From Chromera velia (Eukaryota > Sar > Chromeraceae), in contig JAHBMJ010000010.1 of assembly GCA_018398765.1 (NCBI GenBank), forward strand, positions 1 to 59,747: DNA of 59,747 nt. Direction: 5' to 3'. Shown here one piece after another: positions 26,592-36,899 of the stretch (the first letter of the stretch is position 1; each line of letters opens with the position of its first letter). The notes under the pieces were generated by a model, which did no database searches, was not told where the DNA came from, and saw only the letters and a program-made list of their open reading frames with translations. The translations under genes and the position numbers were made by a program.

Positions 26592-26693
26592 CTCGTTTTT
26601 CATATCTACAGCGAATCCTCTATCCAGGAGGATGGAGACCACATCTATGTAGCCGTTGAACGCCGCGAAGTGGAGAGCTTGAGATGAGTTTCT
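26592..26693 (-). CDS. ankyrin repeat 2 exon (34 residues)
   Basis: ALHFAAFNGYIDVVSILLDR core; acceptor TTTGCAG, donor GTCAAT, phase 0. Confidence 0.85.
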
Positions 26694-26979
26694 CTGCAAA
26701 CATAGCAAAGGGCGGACAGAGAAAAGAAGGGGAGTAACGGAGGCTGTCTATTAATAAAAAAGTAAGTCATGATGCATGCTTGCAGCACTTCTGATTCTGT
26801 CTATCGAGGACTATGGATCACGAGTAGAGTCAGTGCAGCGAAAAACGTGGAATTTGTATGCATGTCTGTGGGTCTTTTAACCTGTCCATCGGAAGAAAAC
26901 GGGAAAAGAGAGACAAGAGGAGACACCTACCTACCCAACGACACATCCACCCACCCACCCACAAACTGACAACTGATAC

Positions 26980-27108
26980 TTGTTCATCCGCTCTCTGTTG
27001 ACGCAAGCCCAAACAATTTGTTCCTCTGGGCTTTGTCTGCACGAGAAGCCTTTTCACTACATCAACTTGCCCAAAGCGCGCGGCAAGGGAAAGGAGCTCG
27101 TTCGATTC
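26980..27108 (-). CDS. ankyrin repeat 1 exon (43 residues)
   Basis: Starts ESNELLSLAARFGQVDVVKR, a clear ankyrin helix pair, but the second half has a longer, atypical loop. Acceptor GATGCAG, donor GTATCA, phase 0. Confidence 0.75.
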
Positions 27109-27308
27109 CTGCATCAACAAAGACGAAGGCTCTAACTCATTCAGTCATATTCAGTCGCCCATTGGAGCCGCGCATCATCCTTCAGTCAAAATCTCGTCCA
27201 ACTTTCGGACCAAATAAAACAAAAAAGGGTGACACTGATCAAAAGGAAGCGTACACGAGGGCGTGAAGGTAGAGTGTAACGGAGTGCTGGACATTAGTGA
27301 CCACTTAC

Positions 27309-27437
27309 AATTTTCCTGTCTTCACAGAATCCAATAAATCCCCACATATGAGGCCAGAGTAGTAAGTCCCCCCACTTTCGAATTTCGTTGTAGACGGAGG
27401 GAACCACCTCCATCCTCAGAGAGCAGTCCTGCTCATC
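27309..27437 (-). CDS. NACHT-ankyrin gene, linker exon before ankyrin repeats
   Basis: About 129 bp (acceptor at 27438 or 6 bp further right), donor GTAAGT. It codes a Trp-rich stretch with KWGDLLLWPHMWGFIG. Family counterparts often have such a segment just before the first ankyrin repeat. Confidence 0.6.
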
Positions 27438-27955
27438 CTGTTCCTGTTTTCAAAGGTGACGTTTTCCAACCCGGTCGTTGATATGCTCAAGATGTGTACT
27501 TGCATGCTTAAAACTGTATTCGAGCTGCACACGTAAGAGTAGGGACCATGTGATACAAAAAACAGTACAATTCGAGGATCATGTTCCATTAAAAAACCTT
27601 CTGACAAAAGAAGGGAGGGAGAATAAAGATGCAGACATCATAAGGAATGCTTCAGTAGCCAGCCACAGTTAGGACAGACAGGGACCGGTAGACTAGCAGA
27701 AGCAGGAATATTTCATACAGAATCCCATGCAAACATATCTAGTTGTTTACTTGGTTTCACTTGTTCCTTCGTTCTTGCTTTCCACCACCTGTTTTTCCTA
27801 CCACTCCCTCTCTCTGTTCCTTTCTTATTCTCTCCTTCGTTCTGCATGGGTTTGTCTGCATGGGAACGTATGGGCGGGGCGTGTATGTGAGGGTGCATGC
27901 TTTTTTGCACGTTAGCATTTAAGTGAAAGGCAATGCAAAAGAGACTTTGGCTTAC

Positions 27956-28105
27956 CAGGAGGTCTTCCATTAAATTTTCTTTTCGGGAGGCATTCCCCCC
28001 CTCTCTTCCGCCTTCCATTCTCAACATCTGCCTTTCTAGGGAGTGGTACACAGCCTCAATTATGGAAACATCACCCCTATCCCGGTTTACAAAGTTCCTC
28101 TCAAT
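27956..28105 (-). CDS. NACHT-ankyrin gene, linker exon
   Basis: 150 bp, phase 0, acceptor TTTGCAG, donor GTAAGC, 50 residues starting IERNFVNRDRGDVSIIEAVY. Links NACHT to the repeats; helical. Confidence 0.65.
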
Positions 28106-28346
28106 CTGCAAAGAACCGTAAGGCAAGAGAGGATGAAGAGAGTGAGCACCCGAACCCCTCTGCCCGTCACTGCCGAAAGGGCTTTAGCATACGTAGCAGC
28201 GGAGTGCTTTTGAAGACGAAAAGGAAAACTGAGGTAGAGATGCTGAAACGGAATCACTGTATCATCAAAAGGCCTCCAACAGCTTCGATCTGAAATAGAT
28301 TTCCAAGGAGACTGAAAAATGAGAAACCGATTTCCAACTGACAAAC

Positions 28347-29037
28347 CTGGTATATGTCCAGAGCCCAGTCAAAAACGCTTTTGTGTGCTGCTTGAATGAA
28401 ACCATCAGCATCTGTAGCAAAAAAGACACTCAACGTGCGGAAGCCTTCAGCAACAGTCGCTGTTGGTGCCCATATAAATCTGGGAAGATCTTTCTCTCGA
28501 ATGAATTCTCGAAGAGACAACAGTACGGAAAGCGTTCTGTACGTCAACTCCCAGCGTCGTTGAAGCGCCCACTTATTGAGTCTTTTCTGCCTATGTTCTT
28601 CATCCTTGTCCTATCGTGACTCATCGAACGGACTTCTCAGTGCATGCTTCCGCTCTCCTGTCTGCCCCCCAAGCCCCAGTCTCCTGAAAGCCTCCTCAAA
28701 GGCACTTTCAAGCGCTGCCCCAAGATCTTCCACTGTCTAGAGCGTCACTTTCTCTCTTAGCTCCCACATGCTCTCGAGACGATCGTATGCTCCGAGCCGA
28801 AACCAAAGAAAATTGCCCCCCAACTTTTCGACTAGCAGCTCCGAGGCGCACTCGCGGTCTTTGGAGTCTTGAAGGAACCTCTTTGCGATGCCGTCAGCGA
28901 TTCGCTTCATGTCTCCATCGTTCTTCTCCACCAGTCTCTCGATGCAAAGTGTGAGGACTTCGCGTAGAGCTTCATCGATTTCTGTGTGAGGTTTGCCTGT
29001 GATAAACAACTTGATCTGATCTGGCAGCTCCTTCACC
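28347..29037 (-). pseudogene. NACHT domain, C-terminal half and winged-helix-like region
   Basis: 691 bp, acceptor ATGCAG, donor GTTTGT. It contains the sensor-type strand ELPDQIKLFITGKP, the GGNFLWFRL helix usual in NACHT domains, and near the end the AAHKSVFDWALD block that closes many NACHT modules before repeats. Two TAG codons (28737-28739 and 28611-28613) break an otherwise continuous frame. Confidence 0.7.
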
Positions 29038-29295
29038 CTGCATGATCAGAAGGTGCATCGGCGCTTCAAAGGAAGGAAGGAAGGAAAGAAGGGAGGAAGA
29101 AAAAAGATAATGGAAGGGGCGGATACTTCGCATTTCTTGTAAGGAGGGTCTCAGCAGGCTGGCTAATTATTCAGTGCATGGGAATTGCAATGCCTTGACC
29201 CTCAAAAGGACGAGAAAAGAAGCGTTGCAATTCTTTTTGAAAGAAGTCTTAGAAAGAAGATCAATGAATGGACAAGAGGCTCTCTCTCTTCTGAC

Positions 29296-29477
29296 CTGTC
29301 TTTGATGATGCTCAGCATACTATCTCTATCCTCTCCGGCCGCAATTTTATCCAAGGGTCAAGAATGATCATAGAGGTGCTTTTCAAGCCTCCTGCCACCT
29401 CTACAGTCTTCAAAGGCTTCAGAAGCAACTCCTCGAAAACTACTGAAACTCCCGAAGCACTCTGCTTTCTGACAAGC
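29296..29477 (-). pseudogene. NACHT domain, Walker B exon with one-base deletion
   Basis: Acceptor GTGCAG, donor GTCAGA. The first part reads VFEELLLKPLKTVEV and SMIILD in one frame; the rest (LDKIAAGEDRDSMLSIIKDR) continues in another. The frame change falls at about 29353-29357, inside the acidic Walker B motif. Length is 182 bp where 183 would fit the flanking phases, consistent with a single-base loss. Confidence 0.7.
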
Positions 29478-29673
29478 CTGCACTCACGCCAAAGAAGGCA
29501 TTCACATATTTGTGCATGATGCCCCACAGAGTTCCATTTCAATGGTTTGGAATAGGAAGCAAAAGGAAGGATCAGAGACTACAAATCGGTAGTGAACTCG
29601 TCATGCACCCCAGAGGTGACTCCTACAAAGTTTTTTTAGCAAAAGATGAGACAAACAGCAGTGGATGACCTAC

Positions 29674-30238
29674 CGAATGGCTTCGGTAGTTTTGGAATTC
29701 TGTGAATTCTATCTTTTCAACTCTTTCGCCAGTGTCTCCGCCACCTCAGAGACTCGTCTGGCGATCTGAAGGGAGATCGTCCCCAGGATTCTAACCGCAT
29801 GATTTCGCCCCTCTGCATTGTGCCGTGCAAATGCATACCTCACTACAGAGGAGCACTGTGAATCCTTCGTCTGCGTCCCCTCAACTCTTGCAGCTGTGTG
29901 AATACCGGCCAATCTCAAACAAAAAAGGGCAGAGGCAACAGACTTCTCTGTCCTGGCGGCTCCCAACAAAGCTAAAACGCGCTTACCCTCTCCCCTCTTT
30001 TTCACCAGGTCAAAAAATTCTTCCAATACCCACTCCCTTGTCCCTTCGGTATGGAAAGAAAGGTGTCTGTCCACATCTCCACTCTGAAGCAGCTCGCATT
30101 CCACCAAATGCTTTTCTATAATCTGTACTGCGGCTGGAAGAGTTGCTTCCGTCAATTGGTATAAGAGAAGCTCACCAAAGGAGAGGCCGACACCACGCCT
30201 CTTGGTCGAAACTTCCTTTTCCATCTCAACACAAAAAT
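29674..30238 (-). pseudogene. NACHT domain, N-terminal half with degenerate Walker A
   Basis: 565 bp, phases fit both neighbours. After the EGTREWVLEEFFDLV block comes the P-loop region VLALLGAARTEKSVASALF. The family pattern GxxxxGK[ST] is altered: Arg and Glu stand where the loop has Gly, each explained by one G-to-A transition. It is followed by the AFARHNAEGRNHAVRILGTI block typical of NACHT proteins after the P-loop. A TAG at 29709-29711 interrupts the last 12 codons. ATP binding by this copy is unlikely. Confidence 0.7.
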
Positions 30239-30418
30239 CTGCAGTTACAAGAATAGGTGCATGAATCAGTTCAGTCTAACTCGCTCTCTGGCTTACTTTT
30301 CCAGCTTGTCCGACTTCTTCACGAAGAAAACAATGAGCGAGGCTATACGTGAAAAGAACAAAAAGACTGAATGCATGTCTTGACGTTTTCTCACAAAAGC
30401 TCTTCTGAAAGCACTCAC

Positions 30419-30686
30419 TTGAAAATTCCTGAATCACCACAAGACCATCACTCTCAAAGTGAAGCTTCCCCTGGAGTCTGTTGGCAAGCTCCATCTCCCT
30501 GTCCCCCCCCTTTGCGCTCATTTCCCTCACGAACTGCGGATTCACCCCTTGTAGACACGAGACGATGGCAGGTAGGATGGCCCGCTTTTGTGCCCACCGC
30601 AGGGCTTCGCCCTGTTTGCCAGCCATGCACTTGATCCATACACTCGACACACCCAGAATTAGAGGCAAAGTAGCCAAGACGTCATT
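30419..30686 (-). CDS. NACHT-ankyrin gene, pre-NACHT exon
   Basis: 268 bp after acceptor GGTGCAG, ending at donor GTGAGT with one base left over, which fits the next exon. It codes helical sequence including GKQGEALRWAQKRAILPA. No named domain recognised. Confidence 0.6.
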
Positions 30687-30699
30687 CTGCACCCACCCG

Positions 30700-31100
30700 C
30701 AGTCATACGAATGGCATGTATGCTCACATATGGAGACACCCAGGATGGTGTGTAAAAAGGGTTAAGAGAGCGTGAGAGGTAAGATGGACCGTAGGAGAGA
30801 CGCGTAGGTACATAGACGCAGATAGGCAGGCAGACAGATAGACAGATAAACAAAAAGATGGGCAGCCGGATCGACAGAGAGACTGGTGAAAACCCAGACA
30901 AGAAAATTCGTTTTAGCCTCTTGTCTTTCATTTTTTATTTTCCTTACGTCAACAGACATGCAGACAGTCAGACGACATAACAGAAAAAGAAACAGACCAA
31001 CAGACAGCCAGGCAGCAAGGAAAAAGTCACAGAGGCAAACCGGCAGGCAGAGACACAGATGAGAGACAGAGAGGCAGACACACTTCAAGTGTAAGACCAC
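30700..31100. repeat. CAGA-rich degenerate repeat in an intron
   Basis: Irregular AGGCAGACAGATAGACAGAT-like sequence within the intron 30687-31425; no coding signal. Confidence 0.6.
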
Positions 31101-31425
31101 AGGACTATTGAAAACAGCCTTGGCTCCATGCTTTCTGCGCTAATGGAGGCAGTTCATTTTTATAGGCAGTTGGGATGCGTGACTGGCAGAGGGACGGATG
31201 AAATGTCTCTGATGTGAAAGAGAGGAAAGAATATTCTGTTCATTAGAAAGCCTACACAAGCAGTCATGGCAGTGTGCGCGTCAAAGGTGGAAACTAAAAC
31301 GTGCAAAAACAGAAACAGTAAGAATCAGCGCAGAAGCAAGACTCAACGAGGAAGCATAGCAGGGCAAAGAGGAACACAAAGCCCTGTAGGCACTGAATTT
31401 CCTCGACGGAAGTGAGAAAGCTTAC

Positions 31426-31668
31426 CAGAGGTCCGTTCTGACTGCCCTGACAGTTGCTCCTTTCAAAGTTGTAGATTCGCTGGTCCAGAGCGGCCATCTT
31501 TGCATCAACTTCAAGCATCTTTTCTCGTGTTGCTTCTCCGACCGCGTGGAAAAAGAATGTGGCAGCCTCATCGAAATTGTCCCGGATCTCTTTTAGTTTT
31601 TCTGCAGTTTTTTTGGCAAGCAGGAAACGTCTGACAGCGGACCTTTTGTTTCTTTCCATAGATATGTG
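31426..31668 (-). CDS. NACHT-ankyrin gene, helical linker exon
   Basis: 243 bp, phase 0 at both ends, acceptor ATTGCAG, donor GTAAGC. It codes 81 residues of strongly helical, Lys/Glu/Ala-rich sequence (KKTAEKLKEIRDNFDEAATF), a likely coiled coil or four-helix element preceding the NACHT region. Confidence 0.65.
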
Positions 31669-31938
31669 CTGCAATGACAATCCAGAATGACAAGTGAAGT
31701 TGGCAGTCTGGAGTCCATTCGGAAAATGAATGCAGCAGAAGAGAGGTAGGCAGGCATTTCACAAATTGTTGCCCTCATTGGCAAAATTGGCCGGGTTGGA
31801 ACAGCAGAAACGAAGACACATGAACCAGAAAAGATGGACAATCTGGTGAGAGATGATGGAACACAGCACACGGATGCAGGAGCAGAATAGGTAGGAATCG
31901 ATCAAGGAGGGGAGAGGAAGGTTTGGAGTCGGAACGAC

Positions 31939-31977
31939 CTGGAAGACGATCACTAAACTCCCGAGAAGATCCTCAGC
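31939..31977 (-). CDS. NACHT-ankyrin gene, 13-residue micro-exon
   Basis: 39 bp between acceptor CTGTAG and donor GTCGTT, coding AEDLLGSLVIVFQ in phase 0. It joins the helical sequence of the exons on both sides. Confidence 0.55.
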
Positions 31978-32082
31978 CTACAGTGAAACAAAAATGCATG
32001 ACCAGAGGGTCCACTGTGGCAAACCATTGCCACTACGGTTGGGGTTGCTTGCGTTTTAGATATATCAAGTGGTACTGCCGAC

Positions 32083-32647
32083 CTTTGCATTCAGATGGGC
32101 CGATTTTCGTTTGTTTCCTCTTTGTTTGAGTTTGTCCGCGATCTCGAAGATCGCTTTGAAGTCTCTTGGAAGCCAGATAACCAGATTCTCGACTGCCTTC
32201 TTGAAATACACCCTTGTCAAATTTGCCTCTCGCATCCTTTCCATCTATGTCAGCGTACTCTTCCCCAGCCGGAAAGTCAGACTGATCAGAGCACCGGCAA
32301 GAGGAACAGCCCCAGCTAGACTCTCAACATACTCACCTACACCATCCACACTTCTCAGAACGGTTATAGCACCTTGTGCATCTTCCATCATATAGTTTTA
32401 TGCACCTTCCATCACATAGTCTTATGCACCTTCTATCACATAGTCTTGTGCACCTTCTATCACATAGTCTTGTACACCTTCCATCACATAGTCTTGTGCA
32501 CCTTCCATCACATAGTCTTGTGCACCTTCCATCACATAGTCTTGTGCACCTTCCATCACATAGTCTTGTGTACCTTCCATCACATAGTCTTGTGTACCTT
32601 CTATCCCATCACATAGTCTTGAACAGGTTCCATTAGATCCTCTACTT
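32083..32647 (-). pseudogene. NACHT-ankyrin gene, N-terminal exon with 8-residue repeats
   Basis: The frame runs through about eleven copies of an 8-residue unit of the type MEGAQDYV, then a small-residue hydrophobic stretch (AGAVPLAGALISL) and helical, charged sequence (VYFKKAVENLVIWLPRDF), ending at donor GTCGGC. Two TAA codons (32422 and 32398) replace Gln of the repeat and a TAG lies at 32245, all in the same frame. The hydrophobic-then-helical N-terminus recalls the N-terminal domains of fungal and algal NACHT proteins (inference). Confidence 0.55.
32380..32640. repeat. 24 bp tandem repeat (about 11 copies), coding on minus strand
   Basis: Unit on the plus strand: CACCTTCCATCACATAGTCT plus TGTG. 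Because 24 is a multiple of 3, the minus frame reads a constant 8-residue unit; copies differ by single bases. A 5 bp insertion marks the copy near 32605. Confidence 0.9.
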
Positions 32648-32688
32648 CTACAAAGCTCTGGACTCTTGAGTGTGCAGCAGTAACTCAC

Positions 32689-32865
32689 TCCATATAGTTC
32701 TGGATTGTAACATCATCTATACCCTCCCCTTCCCGCAGCCCGTCTACTTTCATATTTCGCGCCTCCAATACTCTCACAATCTCCACCCAGGAGTCGGTGC
32801 GAACAATGTAGATACAACCCGAGGGCTCTGTTGCCCCCTCGCGAATCTCTTGTGAGGGCTTTGAC
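32689..32865 (-). CDS. NACHT-ankyrin gene, most upstream exon recognised
   Basis: Acceptor TTTTGCAG and donor GTGAGT bound 177 bp coding 58 residues with 1-nt and 2-nt split codons. It contains IYIVRTDSWVEIVRVLEA. No domain recognised. The following intron would be only 41 bp, which is unusually short, so this junction is tentative. Confidence 0.45.
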
Positions 32866-32869
32866 CTGC

Positions 32870-33518
32870 AAAACCCCATTACAGCTTCCTCTGCTACTAG
32901 AGCCACAAGCCGGTAAATGAAGAAGAGCCCCTAGCTAAATTCGAGGATTCAGTCGTATTGGCACGATCTTTGCTCAGGCATGTTAAGCAACCCAGTAAAA
33001 CCGGCAGGTTAAAGGCGAGAAGCCATGCACAAGTTAAATTTTGAGGCAGTAAGCTTTGGGAGACGGCATATATTCGAAGACGGCAGTGGAAGAAACGGCC
33101 GGCTGCGGGATGCATGCTGCAGGTATACGCACTATTAGGCTAACACCGTGACTGCTTAAGTGTGGACAGGGATAGCTTAAACACTCTTGTACTAACACTA
33201 AAAATTTTGTCCCAAAAAAGTTTGAAACGCGTGTTTTTATGTGTATGTATAACCAAACCCTCGATCATCACTTTTTATTTTTATATAACTCCACATTTTT
33301 TCTAGCTTAATTCCGTTGAGTCAGACTCGTCAAGCACTATCAAGCACTTGGTAACCACCCACGGCCTCTCTTTTTATAGCGGAATTTGAAAGCAATTTAA
33401 CCATATTTAAGCAATTAAAGTAAATTAAAGTCAGAGATGATAAGAAATATATCTGCGAAGCTTTTTACTGGCTATGCTGTCAGCAAAGTGAAATCGGATA
33501 ATTTAATAATCATTTTCA
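32870..33518. other. upstream of recognised NACHT-ankyrin exons, nothing identified
   Basis: The first exon and promoter of the NACHT-ankyrin gene should lie here or further right, but no ATG exon could be joined in phase. 33170-33518 is AT-rich. Confidence 0.5.
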
Positions 33519-34899
33519 TCTATGGGGAATGACAAACTGAAATATCCGTATATCCAAGATATTTGATGATGAAATATCCGAATATCCAGATATTTGAAGA
33601 TATTTGGGGATATTTATGATATTTCAGGATATTTTAAGATATTTGATGATATTTCATCAAATAATTATTTCAAATAATTTGATTATCATTATCATTATCT
33701 ATCATTATCTTATGTATGAGTCAGACTTACGGACAGACTACGGGTCAGACCTAGGATTAGACTGATATCACGATTCGCGATACCCGAATCAGCTTCATGG
33801 CTATTCCTGGTATATAGGTCGCGGACCATGTGCGGGCCACGGGGGTATGTAGGCATTAGGATCGCATGCGGGCGGTGGTCCCAGCATCAATAACCCCTCC
33901 CCCCGCCCATGGTGGCGCCGGACTGAGGACTTAACTCTGATATCAACAGTCTCTCAGCACAACCAGTCTGAGTCTCTTCAAGTAGCTTTAGTGAAGTGTT
34001 TTGACTCTCACGGTACTTTTTTTTCTCAAAAAAACGAGCAGGGGCAGTTCTGGAAGTCCCTTTTTCCTCTTGTTTTGGATACGCACTACAAGCCTATCTG
34101 TCCTAGGCGTAGCAGATGCAGGGACTTTGGTGCGTTCGCGTGCTCTGGAGCTCTCAAAACCATCTTTAGCTTCTGTTTAAGGTGGGTCGGGTGGCACAAA
34201 ACCCCGACCATCTCCTCCGGACATCGAAAAAAACAGGCGTTTGACCGCTTTCCTTACCTTTAGAACGACAAAACCAGATATCTACAGAACCGGTGCACCT
34301 TTCTGAACGGTTTGAACGTGCTTTTGTGATGAGGACAATCAGTAAAAAGACTTGTATGTGCTATTTTGACGTGTAGCCGACTATTTGGCAACATTAGAAA
34401 TAAGTCGGCTATGCGGCACCGGGGGGGGGGTATTCGTGCCGGGGCCGCCGCCCGCATGCGATGCAATCCAAACATCCCGCGTGCCACCGCGGCCGCTGGC
34501 CCACATGCATGCAGCCCATATATGCATTCCATGCATACATGCTTTTCGGGAGACCAGTTGGCCTCCATATATATATGGCCTCCACGCAGAGTTTTTCGCT
34601 GAGCAAAACATCGCAAAACTGCCTCAGTAACTCTGCATTCCTTCAGTTCGCTCTGAAGTGCTTGGAAATTCAAGTGTTTCCGTTACAGATTGGAGAGCTC
34701 CATCGCTTTTCTATGCAGTACGCTGGCCTCAGTGCAGCTGTGATTTTTCCCTCCGTCGTCTCCACTGATTTTTGAGAGTGCATCCTTGTTGTTGCTTTTC
34801 CCAAGATTTTTCGAGTCACCCTATCAACCTGCCTTTGAGGCAAAAATGAAGGTCGCTTGGAGCATTAACGCTGTGCACCCTGGTATGTCATGTTTATAG

Positions 34900-35530
34900 A
34901 GTGTTCGTCTCCTTTGTTTCTTTTCTCTGCATCCGCCATCCGTACAACCGCGAGGGAAACATTTTTCTTTGGCGAGACAGGCACTTGTATTGACAGAAAG
35001 CAGACTCGTCATCGGTTCCATAGCATGAACAGTGAGTGTATCCTCCCCTAGCTCGACGTCTCTCTTTGTTTTCCTCTCTCCCTACCCACACAACAGCGAG
35101 GCAAACATTTTCCTTCACGAGACAGACCCTTGTGCTGACCTCATCATCGATTCCAAAGCACGAACAGTGAGTGTATCCTCCCCCAGCTTGACGTCTCTCT
35201 TTGTTTTCCTCTCTCCCTACCCACACAACAGCGAGGCAAACATTTTTCTTCGCAAGACAGACCCTTGTGCTGACAGAAAGGAGACTTTTCAGCAGTTCCG
35301 CGCCATAAGCAGTAAGTGTATCCTCCCCCAGCTCGACGTCTCTCTTTGTTTTCCTCTCTCCCCATCCATAGAACAGCGAGGCACAAACATTTTCCTTCAC
35401 GAGATAGACCCTTGTGCTGACAGAAAGGAGACTTTTCAGCAGTTCCGCGCCATAAGCAGTAAGTGTATCCTCCCCCAGCTCGACGTCTCTCTTTGTTTTC
35501 CTCTCTCTCCATCCATCCAGAGAACAGCGA
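34900..35530. repeat. tandem repeat, about five units of 125-150 bp
   Basis: Each unit contains GTGTATCCTCCCCCAGCTCG, a TTTGTTTTCCTCTCTCC block and an ACAGCGAGGCAAACATTT block; starts near 34905, 35030, 35168, 35317 and 35458. Minus-strand ORFs over it (213 and 278 aa) follow from the repetition and show no domain. Confidence 0.85.
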
Positions 35531-35564
35531 GGCAAGACAGACTTTCCATCGTTTGTTCGTTCTT

Positions 35565-35820
35565 TCCCTTTTCTTCCCTTCCCTTCCGTTCCGTTCCTTC
35601 ATTTCTTCTTGCCTTCCTTCCTTCCATTCCTTCTTCCTTCCCTTCCTTCCCTCCTTCCTTCGTTTCCTTCCCTTTCTTCCTTCCTTCCTTCCTTCCCTTC
35701 CTCCCCTTTCTTCCTTCCTTTCTTCCTTTCTTCCTTTCTTCCTTTCTTCTTTTCTTCCTTCCTTCCTTCCTTCCTTCCTTCCTTCCCTTCTTTCCATCCT
35801 GAGAGACTTCCTTCCTTCCA
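35565..35820. repeat. (CTTC)n-type polypyrimidine microsatellite
   Basis: Interrupted TTCC/CTTT tetranucleotides; open in several frames on both strands but without coding character. Confidence 0.95.
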
Positions 35821-36099
35821 TCCGTATGTTTGTTGGAGAGTCTTCCCTGGTGGAGCCCTTTACGCAAAGGGACGGCAAGGTCCGAACTGCCGAGAAAAAC
35901 TTTGTAGTTGGAGCCATTGATGGGGGCCAGGACGACTTCGGAATGGTTAGAGGGGGGCTTGATATCACCGAGAAAACCAAAAGAAGATGAAGTTTTCAAC
36001 CACGGCTGTTTCAATCTCCGGAGTCCCACCAAAAAACTGGGTGTGGGTGGTTCCTAGGTCACGCTGCGACTCTCAGATTGACAACTAAATCAGGTTTTG

Positions 36100-36530
36100 T
36101 GCAATGTATCCTTCTCTTTCTCCCTCTCTTCCTTCTTTCTTCCTTTAAGTCCCTTCCTCCCTCCCCTTCTCCCTCCCTCCCTCCCTTCCTTCCTTCCTTC
36201 CTTTCTTTCTTTTTTCTTTCTTTCTTTCTTTCTTTATTTATTTCTTTCTTTCTTTTTTTTTTTCTTTCTTCCTTCCTTCCTTCGTTCCTTCCTTCCTTTC
36301 TTCCTTCCTTCCTTCCGTCCTTCCTTCCTTCCCGGGACCTTCCGTCCTTCCTTCCTTTCTTCCTTCTTTCCTTCCTTTCTTTCTTCCTTCCTTCCTTCCT
36401 TCTCTCCCTCCTAGCTTCCTTCTTTCCTTCCCTCCTTGCTAGCCTGCTTGCTTCCTTTCTTCCTTCCTTCCTTCCCTCTCTCCCTCCTTGTTTCCTTCTT
36501 TCCTTCCTTCTTTCCTTCCTTCCTTCCAAA
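36100..36530. repeat. (CTTC)n/(CTTT)n microsatellite
   Basis: Interrupted polypyrimidine tetranucleotides; ORFs of 160 aa on each strand are Ser/Leu/Phe or Lys/Arg/Glu artefacts. Confidence 0.95.
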
Positions 36531-36899
36531 AAATGTTTGTCCATACATATCTCAAAATAATTGTAAATATTTTGAGATATTTGTAGACAAATTCAAAATA
36601 TCTTTCTATATTCTAAGATATCACCAGATATTTACAGATATTTGCTAGTATTCAATCAACTGCATAGTCTATTGTATTAGTTATATAATTAAAGATAAAC
36701 ATTTTCTAAAATAAATATCTAAAAATATCTTCAAATATCTTTCCTCTACATAATTTGATGCAGCCAGATATTTAAAGATATGAACTATTATGAAATATCT
36801 GAGATATTTGAGATATGTGAAGATATTTAATGGGGGATAGAAATATCTATAAATATCTTGAAATATCTCAGATATTTCAGTTTATTATTCCTCATAGAT

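Larger units (their letters stand above)
33519..36899. mobile_element. region bounded by inverted GATATTT-rich arrays, possible transposon
   Basis: 33519-33547 (CATCTATGGGGAATGACAAA and on) is the inverted complement, with a few mismatches, of 36870-36899. Inward from both ends lie arrays of GATATTT-like heptamers (33535-33665; 36545-36890). No transposase or target duplication is seen. It might be a large non-autonomous element with subterminal repeats. Confidence 0.45.

Noticed and set aside
35032-36560. Long ORFs on both strands (up to 278 aa)
   Set aside because: They follow the CTTC microsatellites and the 125-150 bp tandem repeat. Composition is Ser/Leu/Phe/Pro or Lys/Arg/Glu only, with no domain.
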